Source of the DNA: JBOGXB01 sp050694215 | GTDB lineage: Bacteria; Actinomycetota; CADDZG01; WHSQ01 | Length of the DNA stretch: 10,224 bases | Direction: 5' to 3' | Assembly: GCA_050694215.1 (NCBI GenBank) | Contig: JBOGXB010000069.1 | Span: 1-10,224 of the forward strand | Shown: in pieces, positions 1 through 6,439 of the stretch | Layout of the letters: each line of letters opens with the position of its first letter | Numbering within the stretch: position 1 is the stretch's first letter | Translations under genes and position numbers: made by a program | Notes under the pieces: generated by a model | The model's database searches: none | What the model was told of the DNA's origin: nothing | The model's input: the letters and a program-made list of their open reading frames with translations, nothing else

Positions 1-1290
1 GCCGGACCGAATCCGATGGGCCTCCGGGCTGTCGGGTGCCGTCACCGTGCGGTACACGGGTACTTCCTCACAGGTCCAGCCCTGTTCTTCGAGCACCTCG
101 GACACCTTGCGGGGAGCGGCGACCGGCCGTGGGAGGAGGACCCGGCCCGCTCCCCAACCGATGGCTTCGCTCATTGCTTCCGCAGTGAAGCGGTCGGGGA
201 TGAGATCGGCACGGATCGCGTACTCACTCAATAGCTCGGCCGTCGCGGTGCCGACGGCCGCGACGCGCGCTCGAAAGGCGCGCGCGTCGTAACCGAGCTC
301 CACCACTCGATCGAAGAATCTCTCGACTCCGTTAGGGCTCGAGAACGCTACCCACGTGTAATGGCCGCCGGCAAGCTTCTCGACCGCGTGGTCGACCTCG
401 TCCCACGACGGAGGATCGACGATCTCGATGGCGGGGTAATGGATGACTTCGGCTCCTTCCTGCTGGAGCATGCGTCCGAGTTTGCTTGCTTGGGCGCGAG
501 GACGAGTCACGACGACGCGGCGTGCGAACAGAGGCCTCGACTCGAACCACTCGATCGCCGCGCGCAGCCTCACGACGTTGCCAACGACCGTGATGGCAGG
601 AGGTTGGATGCCCGACTGCTCGACGAGATCGGCGATGAACGCCAGTTCGCCGACGATCGTCCTCTGCCCCCATGTCGTGCCCCACTGGATGACCGCGGCC
701 GGCTCGCTCGGCGGACGGCCCGCCTCGATCAGCTTGGCGGCCGTATCCCGCAGACCGGAGACGCCCATCAGCAGAACGAGAGTCTGGGCCCCGGTGGCGA
801 GCTCTCGCCAGCGGCTCCACGACTCGGGTCTGTCCGCGCTCTCTTGCGCGGTGAGCACGGTGAAGGAAGAGGAGACCCCGCTGTGAGTTACGGGGATCCC
901 CGCGTAGGCGGGGACTGCGGTCGCGGACGTCACCCCTGGGACGATCTCGAATGTGATCCCGGCGGCCACGAGCGCCTGCGCCTCGTCGGCCCCGCGCCCA
1001 AACACGAACGGGTCACCTCCCTTGAGCCGCACGACGCTCTTGCCCTCCCGAGCGTGCTCGACGATCAGCGCGTCGATACGGGCTTGCGGCATGGACGCCT
1101 CGCCCGGCTTCTTGCCGACGAAGATCTTCCGGGCCCGTTGCGGAGCCTCGTCCAAAAGGGCTGATGAGACGAGACGGTCGTAGAGGACGACGTCGCAGCT
1201 CTGAAGGATCTCCAGCCCGCGGCGCGTGATGAGTCCCGGGTCACCCGGCCCCGCCCCGACCAGGAAAACGCGCGTCTCGCCGCGCCTCAC
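1..1290 (-). CDS. cobA-hemD: Uroporphyrinogen-III C-methyltransferase / uroporphyrinogen-III synthase fusion (CobA-HemD), 3' end cut by window edge
   Basis: Bifunctional enzyme of tetrapyrrole synthesis. The C-terminal HemD half would cyclise hydroxymethylbilane to uroporphyrinogen III; the N-terminal CobA half would use SAM to make precorrin-2 for cobalamin or siroheme. I translated this frame by hand: it starts at GTG 1290 and is open to the left edge (430 codons). CobA motifs: SAM-binding VGAGPGDPGL (11-20), RLKGGDPFVFGRG (88-100), VPGVTSA (117-123) and TLVLLMGV (170-177). HemD begins near residue 255 with RRVVVTRPRAQ, followed by WVAFSSPNGV, VAAVGTATAELL and VLLPRPVAAPRKVSEVL, ending near VPVYRTV. 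Roughly 50-90 residues of HemD should lie outside. The GTG overlaps the hemC stop (GTGA), so translation is probably coupled. One oddity is VVGNVV at 235-240, where the family usually has VVGEVV. The fusion is common in actinobacteria. Identification is firm. Confidence 0.95.
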   Translation of the reverse strand, partial: MRRGETRVFLVGAGPGDPGLITRRGLEILQSCDVVLYDRLVSSALLDEAPQRARKIFVGKKPGEASMPQARIDALIVEHAREGKSVVRLKGGDPFVFGRGADEAQALVAAGITFEIVPGVTSATAVPAYAGIPVTHSGVSSSFTVLTAQESADRPESWSRWRELATGAQTLVLLMGVSGLRDTAAKLIEAGRPPSEPAAVIQWGTTWGQRTIVGELAFIADLVEQSGIQPPAITVVGNVVRLRAAIEWFESRPLFARRVVVTRPRAQASKLGRMLQQEGAEVIHYPAIEIVDPPSWDEVDHAVEKLAGGHYTWVAFSSPNGVERFFDRVVELGYDARAFRARVAAVGTATAELLSEYAIRADLIPDRFTAEAMSEAIGWGAGRVLLPRPVAAPRKVSEVLEEQGWTCEEVPVYRTVTAPDSPEAHRIRSG

Positions 1291-2261
1291 GGCTCGATGA
1301 CCTCGGGCGTCGTATAGGCCCTCAGCTCGGACAAGATGTCCCTCCCTCCACCCGAAAGCATCGCATTGGCAAGCTCCCGGCCGAGGGCCTCCGCCTCGTG
1401 GGCGCCACCCGAGATGCGATCCCGCATCGTCTGGCTGCCGTCGGGAAGCCCGAGGAAGGCCGACGCGATCACCCGGCCCTCCGTCTCGTCTGCTCGCGCC
1501 AGGCAGCCAAGTGGGATCGAACACCCTCCCTCGAGTTGGTCCGAGAAGGCTCGCTCGCACGTAACCTCGACCCGCGCGCGCGGGTCGTCGATGCTCTCGA
1601 ACACGTCTTTCACATCGGCGCGTTCGGTCGGGACCTCAACCACCAGCGCTCCCTGAGCGGGAGCGGGTATCCAGCGATCCGTCGAGAGGGAGCCGTATGA
1701 GCCGTCGGAGAGACCGAGCCGCTCGAGGCCGGCGGCCGCGAGGATCGCTGCAGCGACCTCGCCCTCGGCCACCTTGCGCAGGCGCGTGTCGAGGTTCCCC
1801 CGCAGCTCGGCGACGTCGAGATCGGGTCGCATCTCGGCCAGGAGGGATCTGCGCCTGAGACTCGACGTGCCGACACGAGCCCCCGACGGGAGCGCAGCCA
1901 GGCGTTCCTCACCCGAACCCCCCTGCCCGCCCACCACGACATCGTGAGCGGAAGAGCGTGGGAGCACACAGGCAATCTCACAGCCCCGGCCAAGCTCAGA
2001 GGTGAGGTCCTTGGCGGAGTGCACAGCCGCATCGGCGCGTCCCTCCACCACCTGCCTCTCGACCTCAGTAGTGAAGAGGCCCTTGCCGCCGATCTGGCGG
2101 TAGGGACGCTGATCTCGGTCTCCCGTGGTCCTGACGGTGCGGACCTCGATCTCGATCGACGGGTAACGGGAGAGGAGTGCCTCCGAGACGATCTCGGTTT
2201 GCCTCAATGCGAGCCGCGAGCCGCGGGTCGCGAGTACGAGGCGCTTAGGGGTCGGGCTCAT
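1287..2261 (-). CDS. hemC: Hydroxymethylbilane synthase (porphobilinogen deaminase)
   Basis: Cytosolic enzyme that polymerises four porphobilinogens into hydroxymethylbilane, the substrate of the adjacent HemD. The product is 324 aa, close to the usual 300-320. Visible motifs: N-terminal ATRGSRLAL (11-19); IGGKGLFTTEVE (57-68); HSAKDL (81-86), whose Asp85 corresponds to the catalytic Asp84 of E. coli; GTSSLRRR (131-138); ELRGNLDTRL (152-161), with the arginines that hold the growing chain; PAPAQGAL (199-206); and LEGGCSIPLG (243-252), where Cys247 would attach the dipyrromethane cofactor. After HSAKDL the family usually has Pro-Thr, whereas here it is Thr-Ser. The ATG at 2261 lies inside the end of hemA (17-bp overlap), which points to translational coupling in one rex-hem operon. 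A shorter start would remove the substrate-binding N terminus, so this start is favoured. Complete and apparently functional. Confidence 0.97.
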   Translation of the reverse strand: MSPTPKRLVLATRGSRLALRQTEIVSEALLSRYPSIEIEVRTVRTTGDRDQRPYRQIGGKGLFTTEVERQVVEGRADAAVHSAKDLTSELGRGCEIACVLPRSSAHDVVVGGQGGSGEERLAALPSGARVGTSSLRRRSLLAEMRPDLDVAELRGNLDTRLRKVAEGEVAAAILAAAGLERLGLSDGSYGSLSTDRWIPAPAQGALVVEVPTERADVKDVFESIDDPRARVEVTCERAFSDQLEGGCSIPLGCLARADETEGRVIASAFLGLPDGSQTMRDRISGGAHEAEALGRELANAMLSGGGRDILSELRAYTTPEVIEP

Positions 2262-3528
2262 CGTCGAGCTCGAAGAGCTCGCGCAACGCGCTCAGGTACG
2301 TGTGCCCATGAGTGGAGGCCGACAGCTCGCGTGCCTTGGTGATCGGGTCGTGAAGGAGCTTGGCGACGAGGCGGCGCGTCAGGTGATCAACGGCGTCGCG
2401 CTGCTCCGGGGTCATCGTGACGAGGTGGCGCTGGAGCTTCTCGATCTCTTCGCGTCGCAACACGTCGGCGCGCTCCACCAGGGCCCCGATGGTCGGCGCG
2501 ATCTCCGTCGAGTGCTGCCATGCGTCGAACTTGCCAAGGTCCTCGGAGATGATCGCCTCGACCTTCGATACCTCGCCCAGGCGACTCTCTCTGTTGGACT
2601 CGACGACACCCTTGAGGTCGTCGATGTCGCGCAGGATCACCTCATCGAGATCGCCGACCGAAGGCTCCACATCGCGCGGCACCGCGATGTCGACGATGAA
2701 CAAGGGACGGCCGGCGCGAGAGCCAAGCGCTTGTTCCACCATCGTTCTGTCTATGACTGTTCCGGGAGCAGTGGTCGAGGAGAGAACGATGTCCGCGGCG
2801 GCGATGGCGGCTTGCAATTCCTCGAAGGGACGAAAGACCGCGTTGAAGGACGCTGCCAGCTGCCGGGCCTTGGCCTCGCTGCGATTCACGACGGTGACGT
2901 CGGTCGCCCCCCACTGCGCAAGGGCCTGGGCGGCCAATCGACCCATCTTTCCTGCCCCCACGATGACGACCTTCATCCCCTCGAGCGTCTTACCCTCGAA
3001 AGCCCTCTTGGCGAGCTCGACCGCGGCAGACGAGATCGACACGGGATTGCGCGCGATCTCAGTTCCGGTGCGGGCTCGCTTTCCCGCACGCAGGGCTTGT
3101 CTGAACGCGCCACCGAGGATGCGCTGCACCGTCCCCTCCTCCTGAGCCACCTGGTACGCCCGTCGCACTTGGCCCAAGATCTCGGTCTCGCCCACGACCA
3201 TCGAGTCGATGCCGCACGACACGCGAAACAAATGACGAACTGCCGCCTCGTCGTGATAGGTGTAGAGATGGTCCGCGAAGTCCTCAGGAGCGACGTGACA
3301 GAACTCTGCCATGAAGTTGCGCAGGTCCTGAGCGCCACCATGGAATTTCGATACCAGCGCGTAGATCTCGACCCGGTTGCAGGTGGACAGGATCGCGCCC
3401 TCCAGCACGTGTTCGAAGGTCGAGAGCTGGTGCAGCGCCTTGGGCAAGATCTCCTCGCCGACGGCGAGCCGTTCGAGCAACGAGATCGGCGCAGTCCTGT
3501 GGTTGAGACCTACGAGAATGATGGGCAT
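2245..3528 (-). CDS. hemA: Glutamyl-tRNA reductase
   Basis: First committed enzyme of the C5 heme pathway: NADPH-dependent reduction of glutamyl-tRNA(Glu) to glutamate-1-semialdehyde, passed on to HemL (not in the window). The product is 427 aa from ATG 3528, which gives the classic N terminus MPIILVGLNHRTAP. A GTG at 3573 in the same frame would add 15 residues and overlap rex; I reject it because it lacks a ribosome site and the extension looks non-conserved. Motifs: catalytic Cys50 in STCNRVEIY; GETEILGQV (113-121); the NADPH Rossmann loop VIVGAGKMG (188-196); NRSEAKA (215-221); IVDIAVPRDV (278-287); and a C-terminal dimerisation helix with LLHDPITKAR (391-400). It starts 10 bp after the rex stop and ends 17 bp inside hemC. 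In many bacteria HemA is the controlled step of heme synthesis, which fits its place directly behind the repressor gene. Confidence 0.96.
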   Translation of the reverse strand: MPIILVGLNHRTAPISLLERLAVGEEILPKALHQLSTFEHVLEGAILSTCNRVEIYALVSKFHGGAQDLRNFMAEFCHVAPEDFADHLYTYHDEAAVRHLFRVSCGIDSMVVGETEILGQVRRAYQVAQEEGTVQRILGGAFRQALRAGKRARTGTEIARNPVSISSAAVELAKRAFEGKTLEGMKVVIVGAGKMGRLAAQALAQWGATDVTVVNRSEAKARQLAASFNAVFRPFEELQAAIAAADIVLSSTTAPGTVIDRTMVEQALGSRAGRPLFIVDIAVPRDVEPSVGDLDEVILRDIDDLKGVVESNRESRLGEVSKVEAIISEDLGKFDAWQHSTEIAPTIGALVERADVLRREEIEKLQRHLVTMTPEQRDAVDHLTRRLVAKLLHDPITKARELSASTHGHTYLSALRELFELDDEPDP

Positions 3529-3538
3529 CTCGGACAAC

Positions 3539-4219
3539 CTACTGGCTCTGATTGAGTCGCCGTTTTGCCTCACGAGCCGTTGCGATCGCCTGCTTACGCT
3601 GCTGGTAGAAGGACAGGATCTGTAACTCGGTCGACAGGTCGACCTTACGCACGTTCACGTCCGGTGGCACGTTCACAACGGTAGGGGCGAAGTTCAGGAT
3701 CGACTTCACCCCTGCGTCGATGAGGCGGTCGGCGACCTCCTGAGCCGCGGGCGGAGGGGTTGTGATGATCCCGATCGTGATGGCATCGTCGACGACGACC
3801 TCCTTCAGGTCATCGAGATGACGCACGATCATGCCCCCCACCTCGTTGCCGACAACCTCGTCGTCGTTGTCGAAGATCGCAGCGATCCGGAAGCCTCGCT
3901 CGAGGAAGCCCTTGTAGGAGGCGAGAGCGCGCCCGAGGTTCCCGGCCCCCACTATGCAGGCGGGCCAGTCCTGGGTCAGGCCCAGCTCCCGCGTGATCTG
4001 GTAGAGGAGGTACTCGACGTCGTAGCCGACACCGCGCGTGCCATAGGAGCCGAGGTAGCTGAGGTCCTTACGCACCTTGGCGGCGTTGACACCCGCCATG
4101 CTCGCGAGCGCCTCCGACGAGATCGTCATCTCACCCCGGCTCTCGGCAACATCGAGTAGGCAGCGCAGGTAGATGGGGAGACGAGCAATGGTCGCTTCAG
4201 GGATGGATCGGTTCCTCAT
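3539..4219 (-). CDS. rex: Redox-sensing transcriptional repressor Rex
   Basis: Homodimeric repressor that binds DNA when NADH/NAD+ is low and releases it when NADH rises, classically controlling respiratory and heme genes. The product is 226 aa, within the usual 210-230. The N-terminal winged helix (about 10-75) includes GVNAAKVRKDLSYLGSYG (43-60) and RGVGYDVEYL (62-71). The Rossmann domain has GAGNLGRAL (91-99), Asp117 in IFDND at the end of the second strand as expected for NAD(H), ITTPP (152-156) and LNFAP (175-179). The C-terminal helix VDLSTELQILSFYQQ (193-207) would be swapped between subunits. It heads the rex-hemA-hemC-cobA/hemD cluster, the order found in Streptomyces. A perfect TTGTGA-N6-TCACAA repeat sits 21 bp before its ATG, so it probably represses its own operon. 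Identification is firm; the autoregulation is inferred from the site. Confidence 0.97.
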   Translation of the reverse strand: MRNRSIPEATIARLPIYLRCLLDVAESRGEMTISSEALASMAGVNAAKVRKDLSYLGSYGTRGVGYDVEYLLYQITRELGLTQDWPACIVGAGNLGRALASYKGFLERGFRIAAIFDNDDEVVGNEVGGMIVRHLDDLKEVVVDDAITIGIITTPPPAAQEVADRLIDAGVKSILNFAPTVVNVPPDVNVRKVDLSTELQILSFYQQRKQAIATAREAKRRLNQSQ

Positions 4220-4229
4220 GGCCTCTGGA

Positions 4230-4258
4230 ATCCTAAGAGCTTGTGAGAGATATCACAA
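4230..4258 (-). promoter_or_regulatory. Candidate promoter of the rex-hem operon, overlapping the operator
   Basis: On the minus strand TTGTGA (4258-4253) and TAGGAT (4235-4230) are separated by exactly 17 bp. Each matches 4 of 6 bases of the housekeeping consensus, and TAGGAT is a common actinobacterial -10. The -10 ends only 10 nt before the rex ATG (4219), so the transcript would start about 3-5 nt upstream of it and be nearly leaderless. Leaderless mRNAs are frequent in actinobacteria. Predicted from sequence only. Confidence 0.45.
4241..4258 (-). promoter_or_regulatory. Rex operator upstream of rex-hemA-hemC-cobA/hemD (also matches the Crp consensus)
   Basis: An 18-bp sequence, TTGTGAGAGATATCACAA, is a perfect inverted repeat of 6-bp arms TTGTGA/TCACAA around 6 bp. 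Known Rex operators have this form, usually with A and T just inside the arms (TTGTGAA...TTCACAA); here those inner bases are G and A. The core TGTGA-N6-TCACA is also the textbook Crp half-site arrangement. It ends 21 bp before the rex start codon and covers the -35 hexamer of the best candidate promoter, so binding would block transcription. Assigning it to Rex rests on the adjacent rex gene. Confidence 0.85.
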
Positions 4259-4291
4259 ACGACAAAGCTTGCTTCTACCTGGAGTTTTGCT

Positions 4292-4306
4292 TTCCCGGCA
4301 AGGGAA
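4292..4306. repeat. Short inverted repeat between the receiver gene and rex
   Basis: TTCCC-GGCAA-GGGAA is a 5-bp perfect inverted repeat with a 5-bp spacer, lying about 33 bp upstream of the Rex operator (relative to rex). It could be a second regulatory site or chance. Nothing else stands out in 4307-4422. Confidence 0.25.
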
Positions 4307-4422
4307 CCAAGAAGGACTCTGTGAATTCGTGCACCAGAGCCAAACCCGTCCACTCTTTGGCGCGTTGCCTATCGCCCGTGAATGGTTTCCCGCCAGAGAA
4401 GGATGGAGCCGCCCGCGGAAGG

Positions 4423-4443
4423 CCTCGCCGCAGCTAGGCGAGG
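4423..4443 (-). terminator. Hairpin over the stop codon of the receiver gene, possible weak terminator
   Basis: Perfect 7-bp G/C-rich stem CCTCGCC/GGCGAGG with a 7-nt loop that contains the TAG stop of the membrane receiver gene. No T-run follows, so it is not a classical intrinsic terminator. It lies where the resA-ccdA-receiver unit should end before the separately promoted rex operon, which is the reason for the tentative call. Confidence 0.3.
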
Positions 4444-4919
4444 GCGTTCAGTTCCTCGGCGATCGTGTCCGGTGGGTCACCCTTTACGAGATGGCCGGAG
4501 GCTCCGGCCCGACGCATGATCGCCCCAGTCGGGTCGTCGTCCATCGAGGAGAACCCGATCACCCCGATGTCTGGATCGAGCTCCTTGATGCGACGGGTCG
4601 CCTCGATGCCGTCCATGACGGGCATCTTCACGTCGATGAGGACCAGGTCGGGGCGGTGCATCTCGACGACCATCACCCCCTCGGCCCCGTTGCTCGCCTC
4701 GCCGACCACTCCGAAGTCGGTTCTTCCCTCGATGATGCTGCGCAAGCCGTTGCGCACGAGAGCATCGTCATCGACCAGAACGATGCTCCTGCGCTTGGGC
4801 CGAGTCGACGTGCCGGGCGGCCTCATGGCGAGGAGGAAGAGGATGAAGGCGCCGACCATGACGGCTCCGACCGCCACCGGCTCTACCCTCGCCAGCCCCA
4901 CCAGCGGATGCGTGTCCAT
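4434..4919 (-). CDS. Membrane-anchored stand-alone response-regulator receiver domain
   Basis: A 161-aa protein with two parts. Residues 12-32 form a single hydrophobic helix (PVAVGAVMVGAFILFLLAM) followed by a basic stretch RPKRR (40-44), which predicts a periplasm-facing N terminus and a cytoplasmic C terminus. Residues 45-161 form a complete receiver: acidic triad Asp50-52 (LVDDDA), phosphoacceptor Asp96 (LIDVKMPVMDG), Ser124/Ser125 (GFSSMD) and Lys146 (HLVKGD). It resembles NarL/LuxR-type receivers, but no DNA-binding or other output domain follows; the protein stops at the end of the receiver fold. ATG 4919 is chosen because GAGAGGA lies 8 nt upstream; ATG 4940 would add seven residues and has a weaker site. 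It lies 96 bp after ccdA on the same strand and has no kinase neighbour. The receiver assignment is firm; its role is unknown. Confidence 0.88.
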   Translation of the reverse strand: MDTHPLVGLARVEPVAVGAVMVGAFILFLLAMRPPGTSTRPKRRSIVLVDDDALVRNGLRSIIEGRTDFGVVGEASNGAEGVMVVEMHRPDLVLIDVKMPVMDGIEATRRIKELDPDIGVIGFSSMDDDPTGAIMRRAGASGHLVKGDPPDTIAEELNALA

Positions 4920-4927
4920 GATCGGCT

Positions 4928-4934
4928 TCCTCTC
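4928..4934 (-). promoter_or_regulatory. Ribosome binding site deciding the start of the membrane receiver gene
   Basis: GAGAGGA lies 8 nt before ATG 4919. It falls inside the reading frame that would start at ATG 4940, and it is a better match than anything before that codon, so translation most likely begins at 4919. Confidence 0.6.
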
Positions 4935-5015
4935 GAACATATCCGAACCTCGGTCGGGACTGGTCGTAGAGCAGCAAGAACCGACACCTGTTCAGACACA
5001 AAGCTCCTCGACACA

Positions 5016-5732
5016 TCAAAAGGAGGCCGGGAACGTTCGCTGGAACCAGATCGACAGTTGGAAGAACTGCCCGGTTGCGAGCAACAGGCCCACGGCTACG
5101 AGCAGGGCTCCACTCACAACGTTCACCGGGCGCGCGTAGCGACGGAACCACCTCATGGCGCCCGCAAGCTTGGACACACCCAGTCCCGCGGCGACAAACG
5201 GAACACCGAGCCCGAGCGAGTAGACGGCCAGTAGGAACGCTCCCTCCGCCGGTCCCCCGGCCGCTCCGCGCCCGGCCGCCATGGCGAGCACGGCACCCAA
5301 CGTCGCTCCAATGCAGGGACTCCAGCCGAACGCGAAGGTCGCGCCGAGCAAGACGCTGCCGCCGATCCCCGCCTGCGGAGAGACATGGAACCTCGCCTCC
5401 CTGTAGAGGAAGCGGACCTTCAGGACGCCCATGAACACGAGCCCCAAAAAGATGATGAATAGACCGCCGACGCGCGCCAGGACCTCCTGGTTCTCCCGCA
5501 GCAGAGATCCGAGGAGCGTGGCGGTCGCGCCGAGCGCTATGAACACGAGCGAAAAACCAACGACGAACGCGACGGCCACCGTCCATGGTGCGACCTTCGA
5601 GCCTTCCTCGCGGGTCGCGGTCGACACCCCGGACATGTAGGACAGGTATCCCGGAACGAGCGGAAGCACGCAAGGAGACAGGAATGAGACCACGCCCGCC
5701 AGGAACGCGATCGGTGCACTCGGATCGGTCAT
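5016..5732 (-). CDS. ccdA: CcdA-type cytochrome c biogenesis thiol-disulfide transporter
   Basis: Polytopic inner-membrane protein of the CcdA/DsbD-beta family that moves electrons from cytoplasmic thioredoxin to extracytoplasmic thioredoxin-like proteins, keeping apocytochrome c heme-binding cysteines reduced. The product is 238 aa, the usual size. The two redox cysteines sit in the family motifs SFLSPCVLPLVPGY (Cys21) and FGWSPCIGATLG (Cys140). About six hydrophobic segments are visible, near 8-30, 51-75, 86-105, 124-152, 163-185 and 203-222, with basic residues in the intervening loops. It starts 14 bp after the stop of the ResA-like gene, so the two are almost certainly co-transcribed and the upstream protein is its likely electron acceptor. 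No strong ribosome site precedes ATG 5732, which suggests translational coupling. Complete; family assignment firm. Confidence 0.93.
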   Translation of the reverse strand: MTDPSAPIAFLAGVVSFLSPCVLPLVPGYLSYMSGVSTATREEGSKVAPWTVAVAFVVGFSLVFIALGATATLLGSLLRENQEVLARVGGLFIIFLGLVFMGVLKVRFLYREARFHVSPQAGIGGSVLLGATFAFGWSPCIGATLGAVLAMAAGRGAAGGPAEGAFLLAVYSLGLGVPFVAAGLGVSKLAGAMRWFRRYARPVNVVSGALLVAVGLLLATGQFFQLSIWFQRTFPASF

Positions 5733-5746
5733 CGATCAAATCGTGC

Positions 5747-6298
5747 TCATGCCGTCGCCGCGATCCGATCGAGCAAGCGATAAAGATCGCGCTCGAAGAG
5801 GGGGCCGGGCACATGCTCGACGATCACTCCGTCCGGATCTATGAAGAAGCTCTCCGGTTGACCGGTCAGCCCGTAATCGTCGTAGATCGAACCATCCTCG
5901 TCGCGCACATGGTCGTAGCTCAGGCCTTGAGCCTCGACGAAGCCCAGAGCATCTGAACGAGCGTCCTTGATATTCACTCCGATGAAAGCGACACGATCCC
6001 CATAGCGTCTCGCCGCCCGCGCCAGGAACGGAGCCTCGTCCTCGCACGGCCCGCACCACGAGGCCCAGAAGTTCATGAACACGGGACGGCCCTCGAGATC
6101 GGACAGGTCAAGGGTCCCCTCCTGCCCCAACAGGGGCGCCTCGAAGTCGGGGGCGACATCGCCCGGCTCGGGCGTCGACTCACGCACAACTGCGACGGTG
6201 AGCAGGCCCATGAATGCCAGAACCGGCACGAGGAACCACGCCACACGCGTCCAGCGGGTCGCGCTCGAGCGGTCCGAGCCGGGCTCCTCTCCCTTCAT
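5747..6298 (-). CDS. resA: ResA/TlpA-like membrane-anchored thiol-disulfide oxidoreductase
   Basis: Thioredoxin-fold protein held outside the membrane by an N-terminal signal anchor (hydrophobic 18-38, preceded by Arg15 and Arg18). In system II cytochrome c maturation, ResA reduces the CXXCH cysteines of apocytochrome c before heme attachment. The product is 183 aa, typical for the family. Visible: PDFEAPLL (50-57), the active site NFWASWCGPCEDEAP with Cys82 and Cys85, Glu88 at the place of the conserved Glu80 of B. subtilis ResA, and the cis-proline segment TGQPESFFID (145-154, Pro148). It is followed after 14 bp by ccdA, which supports a role as CcdA partner. ATG 6298 is preceded by a short GGGG. 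The Crp-family gene diverges from it. It could equally be called TlpA or CcmG/DsbE-like; the choice of ResA rests on the heme and CcdA context. Confidence 0.88.
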   Translation of the reverse strand: MKGEEPGSDRSSATRWTRVAWFLVPVLAFMGLLTVAVVRESTPEPGDVAPDFEAPLLGQEGTLDLSDLEGRPVFMNFWASWCGPCEDEAPFLARAARRYGDRVAFIGVNIKDARSDALGFVEAQGLSYDHVRDEDGSIYDDYGLTGQPESFFIDPDGVIVEHVPGPLFERDLYRLLDRIAATA

Positions 6299-6318
6299 GG
6301 CCCCATATTCGCAGGGTC

Positions 6319-6347
6319 TGGACGCAAGGCCGTCGGCGACTTAGGCT
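6319..6347 (+). promoter_or_regulatory. Candidate promoter for the Crp/Fnr-family gene
   Basis: TGGACG (6319-6324; 4/6 to TTGACA) and TAGGCT (6342-6347, an actinobacterial-style -10) are 17 bp apart. A start near 6354 would give a leader of about 86 nt to TTG 6440. An imperfect hairpin, CGGCGA/TCGCCG (6334-6339 and 6347-6352), overlaps the -10. Sequence prediction only. Confidence 0.3.
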
Positions 6348-6428
6348 CGCCGCCGAGGAGGAGCGGCCGCGTCCGCTCCCGTCCGCACCCTCAGGCCGTG
6401 TCCGCGATGGCGGGCAGAGCTCGACCCT

Positions 6429-6435
6429 GGAGGTG
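6429..6435 (+). promoter_or_regulatory. Ribosome binding site deciding a TTG start for the Crp/Fnr-family gene
   Basis: GGAGGTG sits just before TTG 6440, with 6 nt between GGAGG and the start codon. The alternative GTG 6398 and ATG 6407 have no comparable site, and the extra residues they add look like translated noncoding sequence. Confidence 0.6.
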
Positions 6436-6439
6436 TGGC

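Noticed and set aside
361..1164. 267-aa plus-strand open frame opposite the cobA-hemD fusion
   Set aside because: The minus strand carries continuous CobA and HemD motifs across the same span; the plus frame shows no family features and reflects GC-rich codon structure.
2302..3555. 417-aa plus-strand open frame opposite hemA
   Set aside because: Almost exactly antisense to a fully recognisable glutamyl-tRNA reductase; the composition is rich in His, Asp and Arg without any motif, typical of a shadow frame.
4173..5234. 353-aa plus-strand open frame across rex upstream, receiver and ccdA
   Set aside because: It crosses an intergenic region, the Rex operator and two well-supported minus-strand genes, and shows no recognisable domain.
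4768..5814. 348-aa minus-strand open frame overlapping resA, ccdA and the receiver gene
   Set aside because: It is out of frame with three genes that carry clear catalytic motifs; its translation is Arg/Gly-rich and motif-free.
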